From: Prionace glauca
Lineage: Eukaryota > Chordata > Chondrichthyes > Carcharhiniformes > Carcharhinidae
Assembly: GCA_037974335.1 (NCBI GenBank)
Contig: CM075756.1
Span: 8,990,638-9,054,637 of the forward strand
DNA: 64,000 nucleotides
Reading direction: 5' to 3'
Numbering within the stretch: position 1 is the first letter of the stretch; each line of letters starts with the position of its first letter. Below, one piece after another: positions 1 through 10,075 of this stretch. A model generated the notes under the pieces. The model did no database searches. It was not told the DNA's origin and saw nothing but the letters and a program-made list of their open reading frames with translations. The position numbers and the translations under genes are program-made.

Positions 1-880
1 ACTTTCAAAAGCATTGCACCTATTCTGTAAAGGGCAAGGTCTAAGAACTGCTTAATTTATGTAACGCTGTTGTGATAGTGCAGAAGAAACATTCGAACAT
101 GCTCAGTACCATAGGAAAACGGGCAGAAAAATGATGACGACTGATATAAGTATGCATTATGTGTAGATGGCCTAAATATGACAGATAAAAAAGAGAGGGT
201 AACGACATGGTTCTTAATGGAGTAGAAAGACAGGAGTAGAAGTGATGTTGGGACGCTGTGAAGAAGAGAGGGAGAACGGGTATTGGGGGATGGGGCGGCG
301 CGTTTTCGCAGTTCAGAGTCCAGGTAGCTAACAGAAAAGCAGTTAACAGAATGAAATAGGGATCAGGCAAATAGGCCACAATTCGATAAGTGCATAAACC
401 TTGCAAATGCATAATATTCTGCCTCTGATAAACTACAAAGTTAATTCCTGAAATGATTGTCCCATCTCACCTGTTCGTATCGTTAAACATGTTAACGTGT
501 GCCCAAAACCTTATAATTAACTAACCGCTAAACACCAGAAATGGAAGCTTTGAAAAGTAACAAATCAAAAATAGTAACTATATAATAACTCACTCTGTAC
601 TGAAAGCTTAACTTCAACTCAATAAAACCATTTTGTGTTATTAGGACAAAGTTAACAACCTTTGTATTACAGTTATTAATCCACTTATTGTTTGCAGCAC
701 AATATGTCCATAGACTTGAGGAGTAAATATTGGAATGTTGGTTCTTTTGGTTTATATCTTGACTAATTGGAAATAACATAACTACCGAATTTTTTCCATA
801 TCTGGGTAGCGAACCTGATGTGGGATCCCAAGGCATTTGCAGAGGGTTCAGAGCAAATCTATCGGAATAGAACCGAGGGG
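1..880. other. Stretch without a recognisable gene
   Basis: I see no TCR exon, RNA gene or intact ORF here. The first 40 or so bases (ACTTTCAAAAGCATTGCACC...) recur as a near-identical direct copy at 1140-1185. This suggests two pieces of the same interspersed repeat. Confidence 0.5.
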
Positions 881-1085
881 CTTCTGTCCTTGTGGACAGA
901 CTGGAGAAACTTGGATTTTTATCCCCAGAACAAAAAAGGTTAAGGGGAGATTTGATAGGGGCGTTCAGAAACAACATTTGACGTAAAATGGATAAGTTGT
1001 TTCTCTGGCAGATAAGTTGGTGACTACTGGACACACTATCATTGCCAAAAGCGAGAGGTGACTTTTTTATTTTAATGCGTGAATA
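880..1085 (+). repeat. CR1-like LINE fragment, old
   Basis: The plus strand reads like the C-terminal part of a CR1 ORF2 (a stretch resembling 'GDLIGAFRNN', then a run like that before the CR1 3' UTR), but it is badly decayed. The call is by eye, from its similarity to the clearer CR1 copies in this window. Confidence 0.4.
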
Positions 1086-2480
1086 GGTATGACCAGAAAT
1101 GTTTTATCTTTATCACTGATAGAAGAAGGTTCGATCGTAACTTTCAAAAACATTGCACCTATTCTGTAAAGGACAATGCTGTAGAACAAAGCTGAAAGAT
1201 CGCAGGCAATGCAAATGGAATAACTCTGTCATTGAATTTACAGAGGTACGATGGGCCAAATGAACTGTGCTGCATAATAAAAGAGATCTTGAAGCAGTTC
1301 AATTGTAATTGAAAACCTATTTGGTTCACTAACCTGAGTAAGGAAACCTTGTGCCCTTACTCAGTCCTCATCTATATGTAAGTCCTCTCCGATCCAACGT
1401 GCTTATCTCCCAACTACTCACTGAAGCAGCCATTCCCTAGTACCTAAACCAAGTGCCAATTGTTTAAGGAACAAGCCCAGTAACATCTGCTTCAGGGAAA
1501 CAGAGAATGGGAAATGAATGCTAACGATTTCCACATTTGAAGTTCATTTAATATACAGAGTGCAATTGTTAAGATGCTTGGTGCATTCTACTGATGTTGG
1601 CTTTATATTATGTTTCGTCATGTGTTTAACCTCCATATTTGTGCAACTGAACTATTCTCCTGAAGAAAGGCAAGGACCGTTTTCCATCCAAACTTTCATC
1701 TTTTCATCCCTTGACTAATCTTTGTTTATTACACACAATATTTTTGCTACATAAGAGTATTCATGACCTCGGAAACAAATGTGTTTAGATGGAATTCAAT
1801 TTACGATCTAACTGAATGGCAAATTAGGGCCAAGGGATGATGGCTCTTCTGCTCTTCTGTAGCTTGTTATGCTTAATGAGAGCAGATAACACGGATGCTA
1901 CTTCCTTTTTGAAAATGTTGACAAGGATTTGAATCTGTTGTCAACTCTACAGCAGCCGTTTATTGCTGCGTTCATCTTTTACAAATACTGGGTACTTGTC
2001 GAACCTTACTTTTCTCTCGCCACGTCGGTGAAAATAAATACGGAACCTATCGTCCTATTTTGGTGGTGTTGGTTATGGGATACGGGGCAGCGGAGAGGGA
2101 GTGGATGGGGTGGGGTGGGGTGGCCACATTCCTATTTGTCTCTGCGAAAACAGAAACCCTGATTTCAATCGAACGCTAATTTCAAAAAGTTTTCCTCTTA
2201 ATGTGAGTGTCTCCACGAGCAGGGAAATCAGTCAAAGTTACCCGGCCCTTTGCATCATAGTAGCCTACTTCAGACGTCTCAGTCTATTTCCCTCTTATTT
2301 AGCTTGGAATGCTATTATCGACATATTTTCCAAGGTGCATAGAGATATATGATTTCTTCACTGAAGATTGGAATATTGAGGGGCATTAGACGATTGCAGG
2401 ATACAACAGTAGACAATAAAATTGCTTAAATCAACACTGATGTCAATCTTGACACAAAAGTTAAGTTTGTTATCAACAAA
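1085..2480. other. Stretch without a recognisable gene
   Basis: No TCR exon, RSS or coding family is visible. The longest open frames are short and low in complexity. A short GT/GG-rich patch lies near 2090-2130. Confidence 0.4.
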
Positions 2481-2487
2481 GCAATTG

Positions 2488-2590
2488 AACATAAGAACAT
2501 AAGAAATAGGAGCAGGAGTAGGCCATCTAGCCCTTCGAACCTGTTTTAACGATGTGATCAATCTTAACACCATGGAGATAAACCTCACTG
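2488..2590 (-). repeat. CR1 LINE 3' end, truncated
   Basis: It starts with GAACATAAGAACATAAGAAA and AGGAGCAGGAGTAGGCC, the reverse complement of the CR1-like 3' end seen in full at 20980-21655. The copy is cut off after about 100 bp. Confidence 0.7.
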
Positions 2591-2614
2591 TACCAGAAAT
2601 TATGAAATATGCTG

Positions 2615-2940
2615 GGGCGGCACGATGGCACAGTGGTTAGCACTGCTGCCTCACAGCGCCAGGGCTCCGGGTTCAGTTCCCAGCTTGGGTCACTGTCTGC
2701 GTGAAATATGCACGTTCTGCCCGTGCCGGCGTGGGTTTCCTCCAGGGGCTCCGGTTTCTTCTCACAGTCGAAACATGTGCATATTAGGTTAATTGGCCAT
2801 GCAAATTTGCTCTTTAGTGTCAAGAGGATTGGGAGGGTAAATATGAGTGGTTACGGGTATAGGACAGGACAAAAGTGGGATTTGTTGTCGGTACTAATGG
2901 GCCAAATGGGCTCCTTCTGCACTGCTGATTCCATGTTTCA
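2615..2940 (+). repeat. tRNA-derived SINE (V-SINE/HE1 type)
   Basis: It has an A-box-like GGCACAGTGGTTAGCACTGC, a B-box-like GGTTCAGTTCC, the conserved core GTGGGTTTCCTCC and a 3' end CCTTCTGCACTG. It is nearly full length (about 325 bp) and directly follows the CR1 fragment. Confidence 0.85.
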
Positions 2941-3109
2941 TTTTTAAATTGCTCTTACAAATGTTAAAACGGTGATTTTATTAAACTTACATTTTCATTA
3001 CTATTCCTTTAGATCTCTCTCCCTTCCTCACTTTCTTTCTCTCCCTCTTCTCCCCTCACCCGTTTCTAATATATATTTCCCTCTGATCATGATTCTTTCT
3101 GCACCCGAT

Positions 3110-3800
3110 TTGACTTAAAATAATCTTGCCTTTCAGTCGTCAGTCTTCAACTTCGTCCCCCTATATCAACGGACTGAAGTAGGAATGATCGAGAGCTTCA
3201 AGCTTTTAGGTATCCAGATCACCTGCAACCTGTACGGGTCCCCCCTTGCCGACATTGTAATTAAGAAAACCCACCAACTCCTCTACTTTCTCAGAACACT
3301 AAAGAAATTTGGCATGTCAGCTACAACTCTCGCCAACATAGATGCACCATAGAAAGCATTATTTCTGGTTGTATCACAGCTTGGTACAGGTCCTGTTCTG
3401 CCCAAGGCCGCAAGAAACTACAAAATGTCATGCGTGTAGTCCAAACCACCAGGCATACCAGTCTCCCATCCATTGACTCTGTCTACAATTCCAGCTACCT
3501 CGGAAAAGCAGCCATCATTATTAAGGACCCCACACACACCGGACATACTTTCTTCTACATTCTTCCGTCGGGAAAAAGTTACAAAAGTCTGAGGCCGGGT
3601 GCCAACCGACCCAAGAACAGCTTCTTCCCTGCTGCCATCAACCTTTTGAATGAAGCCACTTTGCATTAAGTTGATCTTTCTCTGCATCTTAGCTATGACT
3701 GTAACACTACATTGCGCACTCTCTCCTTTCCTTTTCTATGCCCGGTATGCTTTGACTGTATAGCGTAAGAAACAATACTTTTCAGTGTATACTAATATAT
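3110..3800 (+). repeat. Non-LTR LINE 3' end with ORF2 C-terminus
   Basis: The translation gives ESFKLLGIQI, then a broken stretch, then IIKDPTHTGHTFFYILPSG and NSFFPAAINLLNEA before a stop. These are typical C-terminal blocks of LINE ORF2 proteins of fish and sharks. The tail is AT-rich and ends in a short repeat. At least one in-frame stop interrupts the first part. The clade (Rex1, L2 or another) cannot be fixed by eye. Confidence 0.7.
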
Positions 3801-5640
3801 GCCGCCATTATAAATCAAATCAATCTGCTTGTTGGCCTTTGGGGAATAAAGCTGAACTATTAGAATCAGATTCGGAATTTAATTGACCCATGACGAGGAA
3901 CGATTACACGAAATGGTGTTTAGAAAGTTGAGAGGTTTCTTTCAATTCTTTTTAGCGGAATTGATAGGATGGAAGAGGAGAGGAAAACTTCCCATAGGCT
4001 GGAACCCTATCACTCCATAACATAATTAAAAACAAGCTAAGGCCATATCTTTCAGGAGCGAAACAGTTCCACGGGCAAAAGTTGCTATAAGTTTGCATCT
4101 GTCTTCCGCAAATGGCAACTCATCCCTTAATTATTAACAATCTTTACATCCCTGTTCGATTTTACTTTATGCAAACAGAAATATTTAGGATTCTGAGGCA
4201 AAGATGTGCATTTGGACTTGCCGAGAACATCGGCCATTATCTATTGAATGCTAGAAGAGACTGGAAAGACTAAATGGTTTGATCTAATTCCCGTATTCTT
4301 ATGATTCCATATTCGTACAAATCCCATTCGAATCTATTGATAGAGTCACTATTCAATGGCTGTTCAGGTGAATCTCCCCAAATTCTTACAATTCCAAGAT
4401 TTCGTAATACATTTATATATACATTTACTGGACATTACCCTGTACGATACAGCAAATAGTTTCCTTTCAAGAATTTAGCTAATTCATGCATTTCTCTTCA
4501 TACACAGGGTGAGAGTTTTGCTGGCTAGGTCAACTTTGCTGTCTATCTATAATTGCCCTTGATAATATGATAGGAAGCCATCTTCTTGGACCACTTCAGT
4601 CCATGTGGTATGGCCACGTCTGTGGTGTTTTAGGGAGGGATTTTTCAAGTATCTGACCAGTGACAGAGCACAAATGGTAATAAATTTCCAAGGTAATCAA
4701 TTGTTTTACATATGACCCCCTTTGGTTACAGATACTTCAGCCAACGGGTATTGCTCTGATTTTATTTTAATTAATTATTGCCGACACCTCAGTCAAAACT
4801 TTCCTTAACGTATTCTGTTCTGAGGAGAATCATTACAGCTTTTCCAGTGTGGACATCATTTGCCTTTAGAAGCATTTGTCAACTTCGCTCCCGTAAGATA
4901 TGGCTCTGATTTTTAGATCATGTTCAAGTCATTGATTATACAACATACATAGTTTGTCTCTATTACACTAATATTTCCCCATAATATGTCGAAATCATCC
5001 TTTAGCCGGTTAAGTTCCATTGAATAAAATACAGTTTTGTCTCATCGTTCGCTGTAATAATACATAGTTTGAATTCAGGTATGATGTTTGTAACTATTCG
5101 ACATAAGCTGATTGCGCAACATATTCAAAGCTTTGAGATCCTTCCTAACTAGTGGCACCCAGAATAAGATACATTATTCCAGTTGAGACCTAGTGATTCA
5201 TGAATGTTAAATATAATTTTCCTGCCTAACCTGTCTAAGTGCTTTATAAATGAACGTGCTTTCCATAATCAGTAACTCTTCATTCTCATGTTCTTCAGTT
5301 ATGATCGACTTCTGGTGCTATCTTGTGTCTACCACCGTTAAATTGATACAGGGACATTAGGAGGAGGGTAGAACATCCTGCCTCCATATTTAAGGCAGTT
5401 ATCACATATTGATTACTACACACAAAATTGTTATTTTCTTCTAGGAAAAATTGGATATTCCACATGGGGCTCTGCAGCAGAAATTAATGGAACTTGAACA
5501 CAAATATAATTCAGGCTGTGCTGATATATTAGACACTCGGTTCAATAGGAAGTTTTCAATAATTTTAAATTGCAATTTGACATGTTTTCTCTGTTACCGC
5601 AATTGAACTTATATTATATTAAGTTATATTGCTATATAAC
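3800..5640. other. Decayed repeats, no TRBC seen
   Basis: A C-region exon on the minus strand could lie here, downstream of the J cluster, but I find no immunoglobulin-like exon with paired cysteines. Minus-strand fragments of a LINE 3' end (about 4540-4700) and of a CR1-like ORF (about 4750-5290, decayed) are recognisable. The rest is AT-rich and unassigned. Confidence 0.5.
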
Positions 5641-5644
5641 TTAC

Positions 5645-5696
5645 CTAAAACAACGAGTCTTGTACCAGCACCAAATGTATAATCGTAGCTTCCTGA
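5645..5696 (-). CDS. TRBJ segment J8 (farthest from D)
   Basis: The 52-bp J encodes SGSYDYTFGAGTRLVVL, with the FGxGT bulge motif that pairs with V in the Ig fold. In sense it ends ...TTTTAG and a GTAAG donor, leaving one base for the split codon with the constant exon. Upstream in sense is a 12-RSS: heptamer at 5697-5703 (CATAGTG in sense, one change from consensus), a 12-bp spacer and a weak nonamer at 5716-5724. It is the last J seen before 5.6 kb of sequence with no J. It looks able to splice, but the poor RSS suggests low use. Confidence 0.85.
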
Positions 5697-5919
5697 CACT
5701 ATGTTACAATGTTGTAATAAAACTGGAATCCTTTAAGCTCTCTACGCCTGAGTTAATGAACTCAGCTGGATCACATTGTATTTTGTTAAATCCAGCCATT
5801 CATTTTCTTTTGTTAAGTTGGTTTTCCATTACATTTTATCCTTTCCTGTAGTCATATCTCTATAATTTACCACGTTCTTCCAGTTTTATCTATTCATTCC
5901 TCTCGATCTGGAGATTGAA

Positions 5920-6200
5920 AAGCGAGAGGAGATTTGAGTTTCAAATATCCGATTTTGACTGGGGCTTTTCAGGGGAAATGCTAAGTGAAATTTTCTCCTC
6001 GTGGGAAACAAAAAAACCTAGCAGAGTAGTTTCAGAACAAATGGTTACCCATTTGAAAGGGAGGTGAGTGGGAATTTCTTCCCTCACAAATCTTCATAAT
6101 TGTCTATTTCAGAGAGCTGGCGAGGCTGAGTCATTGAACATATTCAAGACAATTATACATACATTGAACTATAGGATCTAGGGAGTTCTGGGGAACAGGG
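5920..6200 (+). repeat. CR1-like LINE fragment, old
   Basis: The plus strand carries decayed CR1 3'-terminal sequence (blocks resembling the trimmed ORF2 end at 45085-45535). It abuts a younger CR1 copy of opposite strand at 6206. Confidence 0.4.
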
Positions 6201-6205
6201 AGTTA

Positions 6206-6640
6206 AGAACATAAGAAATAGGAGCAGGAGTAGGCCATCTAGCCCTTCGAGCCTGCTCCGGCATTCAATAAGATCATGGCTGATCTGAAGTGGATCAGTT
6301 CCACTTTCCCGCTTTCTCCCCATAACCCTTAATTCACTTGTCTGTCAAAAACCCATGTACCCGTGACTTAAATACATTTAGCGAGGTACCTTCCACCACT
6401 TCAACGGGCAGAGAATTCCAGAGATTCACCACCCTTTGAGTGAAGATGTTCCTCCTCATCTCCGATCTAAACTGCTCCCCTCCCACCGCTTATCTTGAGG
6501 CTGTGCCCTCTAGTCCTGCTATCCTTTCTAAGCGGGAAGAATCCCTCTATCCTATCCATCCCCTTCATTATCTTATACGTCTCTATAAGATCCCCCCTCA
6601 TCCTTCTAAACTCCAACGAGTTACGTGGAATTGAGTCAAT
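6206..6640 (-). repeat. CR1 LINE 3' end in the J cluster
   Basis: It starts GAACATAAGAAATAGGAGCA and continues through the CCTTTGAGTGAAGA block, colinear with the longer copy at 20980-21655. It was inserted between J8 and J7 and widens that interval to 1.25 kb. Confidence 0.8.
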
Positions 6641-6946
6641 ATCAGATCAGCTATAATCTTTCTGAGTTGCAGAACAAGTCGGAAATTCAGAATGTCCTCC
6701 TCCTGCTCTAGTTTATTCTATTTTAACAATATTTCTCAATATATGGCTCTCAATTCGCCCCTCGTCCTCCCTTCAACCCCTTCCATTCCATTCAGTTAAT
6801 TACTCAGTTGTTACTTCTTTAATAATACGCTTTTAAATGCCTTTCCACATTTCATATTCCGCCCCTTTCTTTAAACCGATTTGTAAAGTGCCTCATTGAG
6901 ATGAATTACCAGGTGTTAAATGATATATTTTGATCAACTCGCTTAC

Positions 6947-6996
6947 CTAAGACAGTGAGTTTCGTTCCACCTCCAAAATGCAAGGGTTGATTGTAC
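6947..6996 (-). CDS. TRBJ segment J7
   Basis: The 50-bp J encodes YNQPLHFGGGTKLTVL and ends at a GTAAG donor. It resembles mammalian TRBJ1-6-type segments (NSPLHFG). The 12-RSS lies at higher coordinates: heptamer 6997-7003 (TGGTGTG in sense, deviating outside the GTG end), spacer of 12 bp, nonamer 7016-7024 (CGTTTTTGT in sense, near consensus). It is intact and probably functional. Confidence 0.9.
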
Positions 6997-7249
6997 CACA
7001 CCATCATGCCACTTCACAAAAACGCTCCGCTATACTTTCTGCTCCAAACACTGATATTTGATACAGGTCTTCACTTAGCGTGAGATAACTATAAGGTAGT
7101 GCAAATTTATGAACTAATTTGAGGCGATATCTAACTGAAATTAAATGTGCTCTGAATACTGCAGTCCTGAAAAATTTCCCGGTATCAGTCATTCAAATCT
7201 TTTCAAAACACACGACTCTTGCTTCAATAAAAATAAAAATCGAACTCAC

Positions 7250-7303
7250 CCAAGATTGTTAATTTCGTTCCTTCCCCAAAGTACAGAGGGTTATTCCCGC
7301 TAG
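7250..7303 (-). CDS. TRBJ segment J6
   Basis: The 54-bp J encodes SGNNPLYFGEGTKLTIL. The donor is GTGAG rather than GTAAG. The heptamer at 7304-7310 reads TATAGTG in sense, followed by a 12-bp spacer and a nonamer at 7323-7331 (TGTTTTAGT in sense). The open frame, FGEGT motif and splice site are all intact. Confidence 0.9.
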
Positions 7304-7433
7304 CACTATACTAAACAGCAATACTAAAACACACTAATGTTGATCAAATATATAGGCAGGAAAGTAAATAACCAGGTTGGCAGGTAGGTAAAGCCATGCA
7401 TATAAAATTATGTTTATCTAAACATACACTTAC

Positions 7434-7483
7434 CTAAAACAGTTAATTTTGTTCCAGCTCCGAAATAGTAAATGCTGCCAGAG
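7434..7483 (-). CDS. TRBJ segment J5
   Basis: The 50-bp J encodes SGSIYYFGAGTKLTVL and has a GTAAG donor. The RSS has a weak heptamer at 7484-7490 (CTTCGTG in sense), a 12-bp spacer and a weak nonamer at 7503-7511. The coding part is intact. It lies only 130 bp from J6. Confidence 0.88.
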
Positions 7484-7604
7484 CACGAAGGTTCATGCCT
7501 GTTGCAAAACATCTAACCTTTCTGTGCTCTGTGCCCCGAGAGAATTATACATAATAATGGAAACAGAGGATAATAATAATGGAAACAGGTCCAAAGGAAC
7601 ATGA

Positions 7605-7910
7605 GGGCCTAAAAACATAATAATACTGGAACGTGGCCTGATAGGAATACTATGAAGCCATATACCTCAATGAGCTTGTTCTAATATTAAATTAGATCAT
7701 GGCTCAACTAGGAATCAGTAAATCAGACATTTGAAATTTTCAATTGAGAATCTTCTTTCCTCAGTTCCATGCCCTCCCCTAAATCCCTCCAATACTAACA
7801 ACTTTCTGGGGGAGACATTTCAAGTATTCCACTAGACTTTATGTGAACAAAATTCTTTCTGACATTGCTCCTGACCAAGTAATTTTACTGTTCTGCCCTC
7901 ACTGACCAAA
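7605..7910 (-). repeat. CR1-like LINE fragment, old
   Basis: The pattern 'ATTAAATTAGATCATGGCT...' followed by 'AAAATTCTTTCTGACATTGCTCC' matches the CR1 3' block order in other copies here, but it is heavily diverged. Confidence 0.45.
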
Positions 7911-8140
7911 TCATTTTGTTTGCATCGACGTTGTTACTCGTTCTGTTTGTTTGAGAGATTCTGTCAGATATTGACTCATTTTCCACAGTGAAACGAGTTC
8001 AAAATCAGCCAGTCTGCCATAGTAAACCGTGAAGTTGAAATTAATTAACTAAATTCTGATTTCTTTTCACTCCCTCCACCACTCGCATGAATTCGTAAAT
8101 TGAACCAACTTTCTTTAGTATTAGGAATGTGTTCACTTAC

Positions 8141-8189
8141 CTAAAACAACCAGTTTTGTTCCACTTCCGAAATAAGCTTCACTATAGAT
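8141..8189 (-). CDS. TRBJ segment J4
   Basis: The 49-bp J encodes IYSEAYFGSGTKLVVL and has a GTAAG donor. The heptamer at 8190-8196 is CTCTGTG in sense, followed by a 12-bp spacer and a nonamer at 8209-8217 (GATTTTGCT in sense). Its open frame resembles mammalian TRBJ1-1-type (TEAFFG) ends. Intact. Confidence 0.9.
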
Positions 8190-8277
8190 CACAGAGGTAC
8201 AGGGCTGTAGCAAAATCCCCTCCAAGTCTGGGTTGTGAGTTCAGTTTTATTGGAGCTTTTGCTATGTTAATAACTAT

Positions 8278-8400
8278 TAAGAAACGTAGGAATATAGGGA
8301 TAGGAGCAGGCTGTTTGAGCTTGTAACATCATTAATGTCATTTAATCCCATCATCTATTTTTGGTTCAGCCACATTAGGCACCATTGCTTACCTCCACTT
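8278..8400 (-). repeat. CR1-like LINE 3' end, decayed
   Basis: AATATAGGGATAGGAGCAGG is a diverged form of the CR1 3' end found in fuller form at 20980. It was inserted just outside the J4 RSS. Confidence 0.45.
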
Positions 8401-8772
8401 ATCTACAGGGAGTGTGGAATTTTCAAACCCTGAATAGCTTTTGGGACGTAATTTCCTGACTCCCACCACTTGTTGAATTAATGCGAGTTTTCTGACATCA
8501 AACTTGAACGGCCTTTTCTAATTCAAAATGTTCTTAGACTGCCCTTGGCAACAATAAATCTTTTCCCTCAATCTACTCTACCAATTCGTTTAGTCATTTT
8601 AAACGCCTCGCTTACATAAACATTTCATGTTCTGCATTCATGAGAATGATAACCTCGCCCATGTATTCAGTGCTGAGCTTTTTATATCCAAGTACTGAAT
8701 ATTGGCCCACGCGATTATTTAGGTGCATCTGGACATATGCATTAATCAATAGGAAGAACGCAGTCACCTTAC

Positions 8773-8820
8773 CCACAACTGTCAACTTCGTCCCGTCTCC
8801 GAAGTAAACTGTGTTCCCTG
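8773..8820 (-). CDS. TRBJ segment J3
   Basis: The 48-bp J encodes GNTVYFGDGTKLTVV; it has a terminal valine where most others have leucine. The donor is GTAAGG. The heptamer at 8821-8827 is CATTGTG in sense, the spacer is 12 bp, and the nonamer at 8840-8848 is poor (TGTTCATGA in sense). The coding part is intact, resembling TRBJ1-3-type (GNTIYFG). Confidence 0.9.
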
Positions 8821-9012
8821 CACAATGTTCAATTCTCAGTCATGAACAGGTCCCTGAACTGCCCCTTCCCTACTGCGAGAGTTTACTCTGTTTAGAGATA
8901 AAGATTCACGAGGCAGGTGGACATGATTCATGTTGCATGGTTTGCAAAATTAAACATCTTATTGATTACCGCCTGGAAGGTAAACAAAAAATAAGAGCGA
9001 CATTTGACTCAC

Positions 9013-9060
9013 CCAGAACGGTTAATTTGGTTCCTTGCCCAAAATACTGCACATCAGTCG
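9013..9060 (-). CDS. TRBJ segment J2
   Basis: The 48-bp J encodes TDVQYFGQGTKLTVL, closely like mammalian TRBJ2-3 (TDTQYFGPGTRLTVL). The donor is GTGAG. The heptamer at 9061-9067 is CACCGTG in sense, the spacer is 12 bp, and the nonamer at 9080-9088 is CTTTTTGAG in sense. It is one of the clearest J segments here. Confidence 0.93.
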
Positions 9061-9539
9061 CACGGTGACACCCCATCCTCTCAAAAAGGCTCAATTACTT
9101 TCCATTCTGCCCGTATCCAATCTGAATGATTCAGTTGAACTACATGAATCCCATTCTAGCCTAGATGAGTCCATGTTAATATATGAAAGCTATTCTGCCC
9201 TATCTATTTCAGTTTAATCTGTGGATTCTACCTTGCCCCCCTGCAATCTGATCTCTATGGATCAAATTTTAATCTACTAATTCTACAGCATCCTTTAGAT
9301 TTGTAATTAGTTACAGGTCGTGTCTGTATTCGGAGTATGGCTGCTTCGCCATTTCTGTTTGATCCAATCGCCACAGCCGTCTCCAAGTATATTGACTGTG
9401 CATAGATCGAATTATTGTTGCTGGAGGATGTAACAGATGTTGTCTCTTTCTAAAGAAGTGGGAACACTTGAGGATGGTCTCTCGGAAAGTTCAATGCACA
9501 ACGCCAAGCAGTTAGAGAGAAAGAAGTCAAATGTCTTAC

Positions 9540-9587
9540 CTAATACTGTCAATTTGGTACCACTCCCGAAATAGACCGTTGTCCCAG
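9540..9587 (-). CDS. TRBJ segment J1 (nearest D)
   Basis: The 48-bp J encodes GTTVYFGSGTKLTVL and has a GTAAG donor. It lies 447 bp downstream (in sense) of the D segment. The heptamer at 9588-9594 is TGATGTG in sense, the spacer is 12 bp, and the nonamer at 9607-9615 is CGTTGATGT in sense. The coding part is intact, but both RSS elements deviate from consensus. Confidence 0.9.
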
Positions 9588-9995
9588 CACATCAGCAGGT
9601 CGATTTACATCAACGTGGCCTGTTAGGCAATAGTGCAGTGCTTATCAATGCACAAGGAGGCATTTTGAAGGCAGTGAAATATATTTTAACAAATGATCAG
9701 GAGCTGATTTCGCCAAGACATCACATCAAATAGCAGTGATGTGTGTGATCAGGTCATTTTTATGTTAGTTGAGCGATTAATATTGGCCAGGACACTGAAG
9801 AAGTCTGAGGATGTAGAGTGCCTTGGGCGTTTCCACAAATAACAAAAAAAAATTCATTTTACAGAAACATGCATTGGACGGACAATTGTGTAAAGCCCTT
9901 TCCGATGCTCCTATCATTGTCACCATGAGATGTCGACCGCTTTCACTCCGCTGTCACTGATCTTCTGCTGATCTGCCAATAGGTGTGTACATCGA

Positions 9996-10034
9996 GGTTT
10001 TTGTACGGAGACTGCATTGCATTTTATCACTGTG
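9996..10034 (-). promoter_or_regulatory. 3' RSS of TRBD, 23-bp spacer
   Basis: In sense the heptamer is CACAGTG (10028-10034), the spacer is exactly 23 bp (10005-10027) and the nonamer is ACAAAAACC (9996-10004). Both elements are consensus. This is the signal that joins D to the 12-RSS of a J. Confidence 0.95.
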
Positions 10035-10047
10035 TCCCCCCTGTCCC
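10035..10047 (-). CDS. TRBD diversity segment
   Basis: In sense it reads GGGACAGGGGGGA, one base longer than and otherwise nearly the same as mammalian TRBD1 (GGGACAGGGGGC). It can be read as GTGG, GQGG or DRG, so all three frames are open and glycine-rich, as expected for CDR3 of TCR beta. It is flanked by a 5' 12-RSS and a 3' 23-RSS, the TRBD arrangement; Ig heavy-chain D segments have 12-RSSs on both sides in mammals. Alpha and gamma loci lack D. This segment is the strongest evidence that the locus is TRB. Confidence 0.95.
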
Positions 10048-10075
10048 CACAGTAATTTATGCTCATACAAAAAGA
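10048..10075 (-). promoter_or_regulatory. 5' RSS of TRBD, 12-bp spacer
   Basis: In sense the nonamer is TCTTTTTGT (10067-10075), the spacer is 12 bp (10055-10066) and the heptamer is TACTGTG (10048-10054). It pairs with the 23-RSS of a V. Its heptamer has one change at the outer base, whereas the 3' RSS is perfect; this may favour D-to-J joining first. Confidence 0.92.

Noticed and set aside
41-412. 123-codon minus-strand open frame, possible TRBC piece
   Set aside because: No Ig-fold cysteine spacing or splice sites; hydrophobic runs of mixed composition only.
3135-3165. J-like stretch CTTCAACTTCGTCCCC on the minus sense, possible extra TRBJ
   Set aside because: There is no FGxGT in frame, no 12-RSS beside it and no donor; it is inside the LINE ORF2.
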